A DNA stretch of 64,000 bases, from NCBI RefSeq assembly GCF_028462125.1, contig NZ_CP115468.1, positions 3,155,559 through 3,219,558 on the forward strand, read 5' to 3'. Shown one piece after another: positions 46,801 to 53,798 of this stretch (position 1 is its first letter; each line of letters opens with the position of its first letter). Position numbers and translations under genes: made by a program. The DNA is from Leptospira sp. GIMC2001 (GTDB taxonomy: Bacteria; Spirochaetota; Leptospiria; Leptospirales; Leptospiraceae). The notes under the pieces were generated by a model. That model was given only the letters and a program-made list of their open reading frames with translations, did not search any database and was not told the DNA's origin.

Positions 46801-49198
46801 ACCCTTCGTCAGAATCTGAAGCTTCTTCACCAATCTTGAAACTAAATGGAAACCAAATATTGTATGAGTCTCTCTTATAAAATCGAATCGGTAAAACATT
46901 TATTGTCTGGATTCTATCTTGATCATCTTCTGAATAATTGATGAATCCTAATACATTGGTAAAACTGCGATTATCTTCTGTAGTGTTTTTATAGATAAAG
47001 GGTAGAAATAAAAATCCAGACTCTGGAGTTGATTCAACTGGACCTGGAATATTAGAACGATTTAACCAAGAATAGTAAAATGGGAAAATATGATTACGAT
47101 AATATTTATCTTCAGAGGTAACAGATTCCGATTCATAATAAATTCCTATAAGTTTACTACTGTCTTCACTTGATTCATAGTTATAATAGAGAAATGATGC
47201 CTCTAAGGCAAAATCGTTTTCTTCCTTTTTATTTTTTCTAAAGTAGAAAGGAATAAAATAAAAATAATCATCCTTTGCATAAAAACAAATCGGGGCAAGC
47301 CATAATCTAGACAAATCTCCGTTTTCATCAAATTCTTGATCATAGAATATCAAGACATTTGTATGCGAGGATGAATTCGGAATTGTTTCGTTATAATATA
47401 AAAATGGTAGAAACGTTTCAGAATAGCCAGCTGCATTGGAAGAACGAAATAAAAATGGGAAAAACATAGTAAAATTATCTTTTGTTGTCTCAATATTTTT
47501 TTCTGAAGTATAAAAATTGAGTAAATAGAATAGGCTATGTTTTTCCGAATAGCTTCGATAAATAGGAGGAAGTATTCCAAACCATGAGTTTGATTGCTCA
47601 TCTGTCGCAAAAGTTGTGTTATGAAAATAAAATGGAATTATGTAATTATAATTTTCCTTTTCATAAAAAAAGAAAGGTGCTATCCATAGACTGAATAAAT
47701 CACCTTTTTTATCATTTTTTTGATCATACAATACCAACAAATTCGTATGAGAGGAAGAATCGGTATAGGTTTCATTATAGTATAGAAATGGAATAAATGT
47801 TTCGGAATATCCAGCTGCGTTCGTCGAGCGAAACCAAAATGGAAAAAACATTGTAAAACTATCTTTGCTTGATTGCAGATTCAATTCAGATGTGTAAAAA
47901 TTCAAAAAATAGAATTTACTATGATTAGGAGAATAGCTTCGATATATTGGAGGAATAATTCCAAACCATGAGTCTGCGGATTGTCCAGTCTCTGTAGTTG
48001 TGTTGTGAAAGTAAAATGGAACTATATATTTATAATTTTCCTTTTCATAAAAAAAGAATGGCGCTATCCATAGTCTTGATAAGTCACCTTCTTTGTCATT
48101 TTTATGATCATACAAAACAAGTAAGTTTGTATGAGAGGAAGAATCAGAATTGGTTTCGTTATAGAATAGAAATGGAATAAATGTTTCGGAATATCCAGCA
48201 GCGTTCGTCGAGCGAAACCAAAATGGAAAAAACATTGTAAAACTATTTTTACTTGATTTCAGATTTAATTCGGAAGTGTAAAAATTCAAAAGATAGAACT
48301 TACTATGATTTGGTGAATAGCTTCGATAAATTGGAGGAATTATTCCAAACCATGAATTTGTAGACTGTCCAGTCTCTGTAGTTGTGTTGTGAAAGTAAAA
48401 TGGAACTATATATGTATAGTCCGCTTGCTTATAGAAATAAAATGGAATTATCCAAAAGCGATTTATCAATTGCTGGTATTTGTCAAAATTCGTATCAATT
48501 AACCAGAAATAATTGTTGTGCTTGTCTATAGAATTTTCCGAAGAATAGTAAATTGGAACGATTGGGAACCAAAATGTTGACTCTTCATTCTCTGATTTAA
48601 TCTTCTTAGAAGATATATGGAACGGAGAAATAGATAATGTCTGTTTGTTCTTTTTATTCTTATCTTCGCTCGAATTATAGATGTATCCAGGTAGAATCAA
48701 ATCATAAGATTCCAAGCCATTCTTAATGATAGAAGATGTATGAAAAAGTGGAAAAAATGTGAGACTATCGAGTCCTCTTTCTTCATTCTTTTTCTGGAAA
48801 TAAAATGGGAAAAAATATTTAAATTCTTCTCCATTTTTATCTACGGATGAGCCAGCAAGTGCTAGATAATTCGTGGATTTTCTTTTGTCAATTTTGCTTT
48901 CAATATCATAATAAAATGGAAAGATCTGATTTTTTTTGTATTTTGGATAGTCCGTTGTATTAGCAAACCATAAGAAATGAAAATGATTATGTGTCGGGTT
49001 GTCACGTGGCCAATTTTCCCATTCAACGAAAAAACCATCTAAACGGTATTTTTTATCCTTTTCACTTCCATAAACTTTTACTCTAGTTTCTTCCAAATCC
49101 TCGAAATCTACGGCATCAATAGAGGTAACAGCATATATCAGAAAAGCAAATAAAAATAACGATTTAGTAAATGGATTTGATAAATTCATAAAGTACAT
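43832..49198 (-). CDS. Giant exported aromatic-rich repeat protein, unknown function
   Basis: About 1788 residues. Three in-frame ATGs (49216, 49201, 49198) are possible; a GGA six bases before 49198 and a promoter-like TATAAT at 49233 favour the inner ones. A signal peptide (SLFLFAFLIYAV, cleavage near SIDA) precedes the mature chain, which contains repeated short units of the type FFPFYY-xxx-Y or W-xx-PLYF, spaced roughly 30-60 residues, all rich in Tyr, Phe, Trp, Ser and Asn. The pattern suggests repeated beta hairpins, perhaps a solenoid or barrel at the cell surface. Residues 263-646 (49198 numbering) hold three near-identical 128-residue copies. I do not recognise the family. No other gene is in its unit. 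Confidence 0.8.
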   Translation of the reverse strand: MYFMNLSNPFTKSLFLFAFLIYAVTSIDAVDFEDLEETRVKVYGSEKDKKYRLDGFFVEWENWPRDNPTHNHFHFLWFANTTDYPKYKKNQIFPFYYDIESKIDKRKSTNYLALAGSSVDKNGEEFKYFFPFYFQKKNEERGLDSLTFFPLFHTSSIIKNGLESYDLILPGYIYNSSEDKNKKNKQTLSISPFHISSKKIKSENEESTFWFPIVPIYYSSENSIDKHNNYFWLIDTNFDKYQQLINRFWIIPFYFYKQADYTYIVPFYFHNTTTETGQSTNSWFGIIPPIYRSYSPNHSKFYLLNFYTSELNLKSSKNSFTMFFPFWFRSTNAAGYSETFIPFLFYNETNSDSSSHTNLLVLYDHKNDKEGDLSRLWIAPFFFYEKENYKYIVPFYFHNTTTETGQSADSWFGIIPPIYRSYSPNHSKFYFLNFYTSELNLQSSKDSFTMFFPFWFRSTNAAGYSETFIPFLYYNETYTDSSSHTNLLVLYDQKNDKKGDLFSLWIAPFFFYEKENYNYIIPFYFHNTTFATDEQSNSWFGILPPIYRSYSEKHSLFYLLNFYTSEKNIETTKDNFTMFFPFLFRSSNAAGYSETFLPFLYYNETIPNSSSHTNVLIFYDQEFDENGDLSRLWLAPICFYAKDDYFYFIPFYFRKNKKEENDFALEASFLYYNYESSEDSSKLIGIYYESESVTSEDKYYRNHIFPFYYSWLNRSNIPGPVESTPESGFLFLPFIYKNTTEDNRSFTNVLGFINYSEDDQDRIQTINVLPIRFYKRDSYNIWFPFSFKIGEEASDSDEGLHFGTFFYNRWNKEYDKMWILNYYSNEDKVNSYDTTVLFPVYNSWKREKSEGKLVFPLYLDLNLFNEESKVFDNYNINILGIATQSTKGIFQSDIQLDIGKKSKYYYLDTDISWLYYAFRISNRISTKYIQDLFPTKEDSELAKEEMSVLQSSNPSPRLVQKKEFTREDSYNFFGLNVLFGVFGYEAADTKRHIRLLPLAWLTYDTIADDNIYAGPLPLPFVWYTSADIEYRIIFPIYGFQKSEEAERQSYGLFLFLQEAVLEDSRIETSIVWPLVNFHSSDSKKGSRIIPIYWQRTTFSENETSDSTIVPLGLTYINRTVRTNGDESNNLFSPFVFRSKEIEKNKVQNSIFSPFALFYYRSEAIAEQENIGFYSPIIFLNSSYKSDENTKSNWFLPVPFLYHSKDANLESSNWNWLLIANYSSTKNLNTYSIFPFVNLSFSNGIDDNKTLKRNWLFPFFYSKSEELRKDNTVVNSYDFYSPIYISHQENGTETNIYPLLGYYSEIKPNQKYWNWMFLLSQNEEGNTSSFSIFPFYSRTKSDYDRLGHSSSKQWLAPIFYNKVITNKDGNSLEESFYSILYANEKSYDGKTQSPISNYTLFPIVLLSYSSSQGMEKWDWLFFIRSKVSNLESSFDILPIFHKSTKTIGSNKENSKNWLFPLYYYDKETDLKNSENQSYSFYSLIYNSINVTNSTAPEKNSSVSFIPILPVYYHSEKGNSEYSNFLYFIQWETTKQQLSYLIFFPFYYKNDESFSGRDEKYYHFIPLYFSKKYQDDYEALICGLYVDKTKNSSYYNLLFLAEHESMHENSALTFNFLFRSIHVRSAKEAFELSILYGFSEIEILPESTSANLLWIAHEKREKSLYQNILPIYYYNDTEKESTFWLTPLLYYVNKDEKSKLEHAVAGLVYYNNEDLITKKSLSNILLGIVYYKTVKPKERGYIGRGSLWGALWEYNTEEETNYSKFSILKILYSRRVDEDGVTNRILFFEF
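47261..48412 (-). repeat. Three tandem 384-bp repeats inside the giant gene
   Basis: Units 48029-48412, 47645-48028 and 47261-47644, each 128 codons with no indels, keep the reading frame. Each begins with PFYFHNTT and holds WFGI-x-PPIYRSYS, SFTMFFPFWFRS (or a close variant) and NAAGYSETF-x-PFL-x-YNE. Units 1 and 2 are most alike; unit 3 has diverged more. Tandem duplication within the coding sequence is the simplest explanation. Confidence 0.92.
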
Positions 49199-49232
49199 CA
49201 TTAGTCCAGATACCATGGACTAACTGTTAGCA

Positions 49233-49238
49233 ATTATA
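49233..49238 (-). promoter_or_regulatory. Possible -10 element for the giant repeat gene
   Basis: The minus strand reads TATAAT here, a perfect -10 hexamer. No good -35 is seen at 17 bases. A start near 49226 would leave a short leader before the ATGs at 49198-49216. Weak evidence. Confidence 0.35.
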
Positions 49239-49273
49239 ACAATTACATTTTGACTGTCTGGCTAAAGAACAGG

Positions 49274-49530
49274 CTAACCAATCATGAACTTAGAACTTTC
49301 GCCTATCTTAGATTCTACTGCAATTGCTCCACCGTGTTTTATTACAGATTCCTTCACCAAAAGAAGACCTAAACCAATACTCGCCTCACCATCAGTTTCC
49401 TTCTTATTCGTTTTGATATGCTTATGAAAAATATTTTCTTATTCGATTTTCGCTCCAAAAAATAAGACTTTATATAGCAATTTCTATGTGCTTGATTCAA
49501 TAAAGAATAGATTGCATAAATTAAATTTTG
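49274..49530 (-). pseudogene. Remnant of a histidine kinase HATPase domain
   Basis: On the minus strand, 54 open codons ending at a TAG (49274-49276) read as the end of a GHKL ATPase domain: ENIFHKHIKTNKKETDGE, then IGLGLLLVKESVIKHGG (G2 box) and AVESKIGESSKFMIG. Just upstream another frame reads DQVESQNLIYAIYSLLNQA, like an N box. The two are joined by a frameshift, and the ATP-lid to N-box distance is far too short, so a deletion is likely. No start codon, HisKA or sensor part is left. This is decay of a gene, not an active kinase. Confidence 0.7.
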
Positions 49531-49612
49531 GGATTCTACTTGATCTATCTAATAACTTTATGAAAAATTAAAGTATCGGAAGTCGATAGGTTCTGTCTTG
49601 GGTTGCTAGGAC

Positions 49613-49643
49613 GGGGCTTAAGCCCCCCCATTAAAATTTTAAT
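49613..49643. repeat. Two adjacent 14-bp perfect palindromes
   Basis: GGGGCTTAAGCCCC (49613-49626) and ATTAAAATTTTAAT (49630-49643) are perfect palindromes separated by three bases. The first is GC-rich in AT-rich surroundings and resembles a REP-like or transposon-end motif. The stretch 49531-49800 holds nothing else I can name apart from a small hairpin, ACCCAT-CA-ATGGGT, at 49784-49797. Confidence 0.55.
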
Positions 49644-49802
49644 TTTCTGGACTATCACCAAAGCAATTTCCAAATATACTAAAAAAGAATTCAAAGATCA
49701 AAAGCATCAGGAGGAAATTTTCAGTTCTAGCGGATTGGACTAAATTGCATACTTTTGGTGAGACTACGGTAAAAAATTTGAACACCCATCAATGGGTCGA
49801 TC

Positions 49803-49849
49803 GGCTATGGCTTCGGGATGGGTGAGGTGTCTTCAGGCTTTCTTAAGAA
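49803..49849. repeat. 47-bp direct repeat, copy A (5S-derived fragment)
   Basis: Matches copy B at 50298-50344 with two mismatches. The part reading TTCGGGATGGG matches the intact 5S gene near 50508, so the repeat carries a deleted piece of the 5' half of 5S rDNA. It marks the far end of the array. Confidence 0.75.
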
Positions 49850-49971
49850 CAAATCTCCTGGCAACATTTCGCAGCGACCAGAGGAAGCGAGAAAGCGACT
49901 TTCGTGATCGCATCCTAACTTCATCATGAAAAGTCGTGGGCGATGCCAACTCGCACGAAGCATCTGAACAC

Positions 49972-49999
49972 AAAAAAAGCGCCTCATAACGAAGCGCTT
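49972..49999 (-). terminator. Rho-independent terminator in repeat unit 1
   Basis: Minus strand: stem AAGCGC/GCGCTT with an 11-base loop, then seven T. It lies downstream of the 5S-like 3' end of unit 2. Confidence 0.75.
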
Positions 50000-50134
50000 G
50001 CTTTATAAATAATGACTGTCCTGGCAACATTTCGCAGCGACCAGAGGAAGCGAGAAAACGACTTTCGTGATCGCATCCTAACTTCATCATGAAAAGTCGT
50101 GGGCGATGCCAATTCGCACTAAGCATTTGAACAC

Positions 50135-50162
50135 AAAAAAAGCGCCTCATAACGAAGCGCTT
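50135..50162 (-). terminator. Rho-independent terminator in repeat unit 2
   Basis: Same hairpin and T-run as in unit 1, exactly 163 bases away. It follows the 3' end of the 5S pseudogene on the minus strand. Confidence 0.75.
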
Positions 50163-50181
50163 ACTTTATAAATAATGACTG

Positions 50182-50328
50182 TCCTGGCAACGCCCTAACT
50201 TCCACCCCCGTCGACTGCGCTTGTCAGCTTGTCTTACGTCCGAGCCTTGCTCCCTACGGGTCGCAAGTCTGTCATACAGCGAACCATATAGTACTTTGGC
50301 TATGGCTTAGGGATGGGTGAGGTGTCTT
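50182..50328 (-). pseudogene. 5S rRNA pseudogene with a 75-bp insert
   Basis: The first 16 bases (50182-50197) are part of a 25-base identity with the intact 5S 3' end (50173-50197 against 50426-50450). Bases 50273-50294 are identical to 50457-50478 of the intact gene. Between them 50198-50272 is a GC-rich 75-base segment absent from the real gene. The 5' half is degenerate (GGGATGGG is left). This copy cannot fold as 5S RNA. Confidence 0.75.
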
Positions 50329-50344
50329 CAGGCTTTCTCAAGAA
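50298..50344. repeat. 47-bp direct repeat, copy B (5S-derived fragment)
   Basis: Partner of 49803-49849, two mismatches. It overlaps the 5' half of the 5S pseudogene and its upstream flank, so copies A and B probably mark the duplication ends of the array. Confidence 0.75.
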
Positions 50345-50380
50345 AGCACTGAAGACATTTTCTTCTCGTGTCGCTCGAAG

Positions 50381-50406
50381 AAATAAAAAAGCCAACTTTC
50401 GTTGGC
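50381..50406 (-). terminator. Rho-independent terminator of the 5S rRNA gene
   Basis: Minus strand: GCCAAC-GAAA-GTTGGC, a six-pair stem with a GAAA tetraloop, then six T. It starts 28 bases after the 5S 3' end. Confidence 0.9.
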
Positions 50407-50434
50407 TTCTTCTTTTAATTACTTATAATGACTG

Positions 50435-50552
50435 TCCTGGCAACGCCCTACTCTCCCATACAGCGAACCATATAGTACCATCGGCGATGAGGGTCTTGAC
50501 TTCCGTGTTCGGGATGGGAACGGGTATTTCCCCCTCTCCAATATCACCAGGA
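50435..50552 (-). rRNA. rrf: 5S ribosomal RNA
   Basis: About 118 bases. The terminal helix pairs TCCTGG at the 5' end with CCAGGA at the 3' end. Conserved 5S blocks are all present in order on the minus strand: CCCATCCCGAACACGGAAGT, CGCCGATGGTAC and GGGAGAGTAGGGCGTTGCCA. No 16S, 23S or tRNA gene adjoins it; protein genes flank the locus on both sides. Separate rRNA genes are a known feature of Leptospira. Ends are placed from helix pairing and may be off by one or two bases. Confidence 0.96.
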
Positions 50553-50589
50553 ATTCCATAGTCTGAGACTGCTTCCTTTTGGCAATACA

Positions 50590-50619
50590 ATAATAGAAAA
50601 TTTACTCGAAAAATTTGAA
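50590..50619 (-). promoter_or_regulatory. Possible promoter of the 5S rRNA gene
   Basis: Minus strand: TTCAAA (50614-50619), an 18-base spacer, then TATTAT (50590-50595). A start about 30 bases before the mature 5S end would fit a processed precursor. Placement is by eye. Confidence 0.45.
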
Positions 50620-50632
50620 CTAAAATAAAAAA

Positions 50633-51397
50633 TTAACCGCCCAGAATTTCCAGTTTTTTCTTTCCAAAACTGTAGCTGATTACGCAGAATCCAGCCCAAA
50701 TAGAGATTTGTAAAAAGTAAAGCATTAGTAAATTATTGTATTCCACTATTCCAATTCTTCCCATCAAGATCGAAACTGGATAGTAGAAGAAATAGGGAAA
50801 TGGAGTGGCGAGAGTTACCTGCTTTAGAATCTCTGGAAACAAATCTATGGGGACAACAGAACCTGAAAACAATGTTGTGCATGCGAAATACAAAAGATAA
50901 AATCCAAAAACATCAGTAAAGAAAAAACCCATTGCACCCAAAACAAATCCAACCAAAAGAAATAAAATATAACCGAGAGCAAAAAACGCAAAGAATAGTA
51001 TTAAATTATCTAGAAATCCTGAGAGATCCAAATCGTAGATAAAAATCGAGATTAACAGTAATGGACCAGATCTTGCAAAAATCTGAAATAAAGATCCACC
51101 GATTCCATCGAATACATAAGCTAAAGGATAGTAATACGGCTTCAACAAATCGAAAATAATATCTCCATTTTTGATTTTGGTGGGAATCATTTGATCATTT
51201 CGAAACATTGAAACCTTAATAACTGTTGATAAAACTGCGTATGCAATTAATGTCTCACCTGTCCAATTGCCAAGGGCTTCAGGCGAATCTGTTGAGACTG
51301 TTGTCCATACGGAAGTAAAAATAAAAATATACAAAAATGCATTTGCGAGACCTACAAAATATTCCAGTCGATAGGCAAGTGCACGCTGGAAAGACAT
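50633..51397 (-). CDS. ABC-2-type transporter permease
   Basis: A 254-residue inner-membrane protein with six membrane segments (FLYIFIFTSVW, LILFFAFFALGYILFLLVG and others). The start SFQRALAYRLEYFVG is typical of the DUF990/ABC-2 permease group. The open frame continues a few codons upstream without an ATG (YIRFAS before the Met), so a non-ATG start overlapping the ATPase stop is possible. It pairs with the ATPase gene 23 bases upstream. Such systems usually have two permease genes; the second is not here, because the 5S locus follows directly. Substrate unknown. Confidence 0.85.
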   Translation of the reverse strand: MSFQRALAYRLEYFVGLANAFLYIFIFTSVWTTVSTDSPEALGNWTGETLIAYAVLSTVIKVSMFRNDQMIPTKIKNGDIIFDLLKPYYYPLAYVFDGIGGSLFQIFARSGPLLLISIFIYDLDLSGFLDNLILFFAFFALGYILFLLVGFVLGAMGFFFTDVFGFYLLYFACTTLFSGSVVPIDLFPEILKQVTLATPFPYFFYYPVSILMGRIGIVEYNNLLMLYFLQISIWAGFCVISYSFGKKKLEILGG

Positions 51398-51420
51398 AGA
51401 AGCAAATCGAATATAATGAT

Positions 51421-52251
51421 TCAGATTGATTCCTGGCTATAAAGAGTTTTAATCACGGTTGATAGATCCTTTTGGGAATGATCTTCATTATTATTAGAAT
51501 TATTTTCTGAGTTTAGTATGGAATAAAATTTATCTTGGTCTCCATCATAACGCACTGATCCTCGATCAACCAATATGATTCTTTTAGCAAGTGCCTCAAG
51601 ATCCCCAACATCATGTGTAGTTAGTAAAATTGTGACTTTATTTTTTTCATTGATTTCTCGGATAAACTGTCTCACTTTTTCTTTCACAAGTAAGTCAAGT
51701 CCAATTGTCGGCTCATCTAAGAATAAGACTTTTGGATTGTGCAATAGACTCGCAGCCAAGTCTGCTTTCATACGCTGACCCAATGACAATTTACGTGCTG
51801 GAGTTTTGAGAATATCATCCATTCCTAATATTTCAATAAAATGATCTAAATTATTCTTATAATCACGATTAGAAATTTTATATATTGATTTTATAAGAAG
51901 AAAAGATTCTTCTACTGGCAGATCCCACCAAAGCTGAGTTCTCTGTCCAAATATCACACCTATTTGATATGCATTTTTCTTTCTATCACGAGACGGATCC
52001 AGTCCAGCTATCTTAATTGAGCCCGAATCCGGAGTAAGAATCCCTGTAAGAAGCTTGATCGTTGTCGATTTTCCTGCCCCATTTTGGCCAATATAGCCAA
52101 CGAGTTCGCCTTCGGAAATTTTTAAACTGATATTATCAACCGCCTGAAAGCTTCTGTATTTCGGGAAGAACAGGGACTTTATGGAGGCGGCAACTCCCGA
52201 CTCACGTTCTCTTACGCGAAATGTTTTTGTCACAGAATTCATTTCGATCAT
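51421..52251 (-). CDS. ABC transporter ATP-binding protein
   Basis: A 276-residue ATPase. Walker A is GQNGAGKST (residues 55-63), the signature is LSLGQRMKADLA and Walker B is VLFLDEP, followed by the switch His in TTHDVGDLEALA. It powers the adjacent ABC-2 permease, and the pair is likely an exporter. The basic N-terminal extension (RVRERESGVAASIKSLFFPK) is common in the DUF990-linked ATPases. A Ser/Asn/Asp-rich tail follows residue 245. It starts back-to-back with the methyltransferase gene, with under 50 bases between the start codons. Confidence 0.93.
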   Translation of the reverse strand: MIEMNSVTKTFRVRERESGVAASIKSLFFPKYRSFQAVDNISLKISEGELVGYIGQNGAGKSTTIKLLTGILTPDSGSIKIAGLDPSRDRKKNAYQIGVIFGQRTQLWWDLPVEESFLLIKSIYKISNRDYKNNLDHFIEILGMDDILKTPARKLSLGQRMKADLAASLLHNPKVLFLDEPTIGLDLLVKEKVRQFIREINEKNKVTILLTTHDVGDLEALAKRIILVDRGSVRYDGDQDKFYSILNSENNSNNNEDHSQKDLSTVIKTLYSQESI

Positions 52252-52296
52252 GTTTTGACTTTAAATCCCGCTTCCCAATATTGGAAAGAAAGAATT

Positions 52297-53667
52297 ATGG
52301 AAAATACACCGCTTTTAGCTACGATTGAATCTATCGCACCAGACTTAACCGGACAAGCCGATGTTCGAGGCAAAAATTATTCATTTCGATATGCCAAACC
52401 AAATGATGAGATTAGCTTTCGATTCCACGGTCGTGGTAAACGAAAGTGGATTGAGTTGATTGAGCATAAAATAAATTCCGACCATAGCTCTGTTAGATGT
52501 AAGTATTTCACTAAATGTGGTGGATGCAGTGGACAACATATTCCTTATAGCGAACAATTTGCACTACAAACTTCCGAATTAAAAAATCTCTATCTTGAAC
52601 ATTGGGACTTAGAGGCAAACCTTGTTCCCGCAAAGGAAATTTATAGATATCGCAATAGAATGGACTTTTCGGTTTTTCCACATGCTTGCGGATTACGAGA
52701 AGCAGGAAATTTCCGCAAAGTGATAGATATTGATTCTTGCGAAATCCAATCGGAATGGGCCGACAATGAATGGAAAATTATTCGCGAATATATTCAGAAG
52801 ACTCCTGAACTGCCGCTAGATAGAAGGTCACTTAGCGGCTGTCTCAAGTACGTCACACTTCGATACGGAATCAATTCATCCGAGACCATGTCCATATTTA
52901 CTTTAGATCAAGATTTTAGAAACTCAACAATTGAGAAAAATCTTGAATCTTGGTTAATTGATAATTCAACTGCAGATCATATTATCTTCTGTTATAACTT
53001 AAGAAAATCAGAGGTCTCTGCGACGGGAAGTTACCGAGTTATAAAAGGAGAAAGTTTTTATCGCGAAAAGCTCCGGAACAAAACTTTTCAAGTTCCTTTT
53101 GATTCTTTTTTTCAGCCGAATCCCGTACAATTTGAACCGATCATAGATGCGATTGATCATTGGATTATCGAATCTAAGGCTAGCAATCTTTTGGATTTAT
53201 TCTGTGGTGGAGGATTTTTCTCATTATTGTTTGGAGAGCATTTTAGCAAAATTGGTGGCTGGGAAGTCAATGACCATTCCGTACAAATTGCACGGGAATT
53301 GGTAAGCAATAAATTTCCTATGAATCAAATCCATTTTGATACTATGGACCTTTTCCAAAAAAAATCTCTCGCGAAATTTCAACAATCATTCGTTGATCTC
53401 GGATGGAAAGCGGAAGATAGTTTTCTCATTTTGGATCCGCCAAGAAATGGAGCTGGTAGCACAGTTCTCGATTGGATTGCAGATTCCGGAATTCAAAAGA
53501 TTGCATATGTTTCTTGCAATCCAATTCGCCAATGGGAAGAACTCATGACAAGCCTTGGAAAAAATTATTCTCCAAAATCCATCTTGATTACTGATCCCTA
53601 CCCTCATACTCCGCATCTTGAATCCGTACTTCTCTTGGAGAAAAAAGCCCCAATCGGACGATTTTAA
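52297..53667 (+). CDS. RNA m5U methyltransferase family (TrmA/RlmD-like)
   Basis: About 456 residues from the ATG at 52297 (TTG at 52255 is also open). An N-terminal Cys cluster (CKYFTKCGGCSGQH) matches the 4Fe-4S site of RumA/RlmD. The C-terminal Rossmann domain has LLDLFCGGGFFSLLF for SAM binding, LDPPRNGAG, and the nucleophile Cys in AYVSCNP. It should methylate a uridine (or similar base) in rRNA or tRNA; the exact position is not determined. No TRAM domain is obvious at the N-terminus. Confidence 0.9.
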   Translation: MENTPLLATIESIAPDLTGQADVRGKNYSFRYAKPNDEISFRFHGRGKRKWIELIEHKINSDHSSVRCKYFTKCGGCSGQHIPYSEQFALQTSELKNLYLEHWDLEANLVPAKEIYRYRNRMDFSVFPHACGLREAGNFRKVIDIDSCEIQSEWADNEWKIIREYIQKTPELPLDRRSLSGCLKYVTLRYGINSSETMSIFTLDQDFRNSTIEKNLESWLIDNSTADHIIFCYNLRKSEVSATGSYRVIKGESFYREKLRNKTFQVPFDSFFQPNPVQFEPIIDAIDHWIIESKASNLLDLFCGGGFFSLLFGEHFSKIGGWEVNDHSVQIARELVSNKFPMNQIHFDTMDLFQKKSLAKFQQSFVDLGWKAEDSFLILDPPRNGAGSTVLDWIADSGIQKIAYVSCNPIRQWEELMTSLGKNYSPKSILITDPYPHTPHLESVLLLEKKAPIGRF

Positions 53668-53727
53668 ACCCAGGAATTGAGACAGTTCGCTTCAAATCAT
53701 AGAAACTTGATAGAAAGTGAACTTTAC

Positions 53728-53742
53728 TGATTATCATTCTCA
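53728..53742. promoter_or_regulatory. Fur-box-like inverted repeat before the TonB receptor gene
   Basis: TGATTATCATTCTCA matches the 7-1-7 Fur pattern TGATAAT-N-ATTATCA with two mismatches. It lies 57 bases before the receptor ATG, where it could block a promoter when iron is plentiful. Confidence 0.6.
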
Positions 53743-53798
53743 TTTTCGTTTGACTCAAATGTCCCCGACCAAGGTATGGTTGCGTATAAATAAAATTT

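Larger units (their letters stand above)
49856..50181. repeat. Two 163-bp tandem repeats derived from the 5S locus
   Basis: Units 49856-50018 and 50019-50181 are equal in length and differ at five positions by eye. Each begins (plus strand) with TCCTGGCAAC, the 3' end of the 5S gene, and holds a terminator hairpin. On the minus strand each unit therefore reads as: terminator, about 110 bases of unrelated body, then the 5S 3' end. Short frames inside are repeated with the unit and are not treated as genes. The body has no match elsewhere in the window. Confidence 0.88.

Noticed and set aside
49649..49766. Imperfect inverted match (TCACCAAA and its complement) as transposon ends
   Set aside because: Only an 8-base core with gaps, no transposase remnant between and no target-site duplication seen.
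49805..50150. Open frames of 60 and 105 codons on the minus strand with repeated MRRFFCVQML segments
   Set aside because: They lie wholly within the 163-bp repeats, run through the 5S 3' end and terminator hairpins, lack ribosome-binding sites and are copied with the DNA unit. They are best seen as by-products of the array.
49856..50181. Tandem repeats as a CRISPR array
   Set aside because: Only two long units, no short repeat-spacer alternation and no cas genes.
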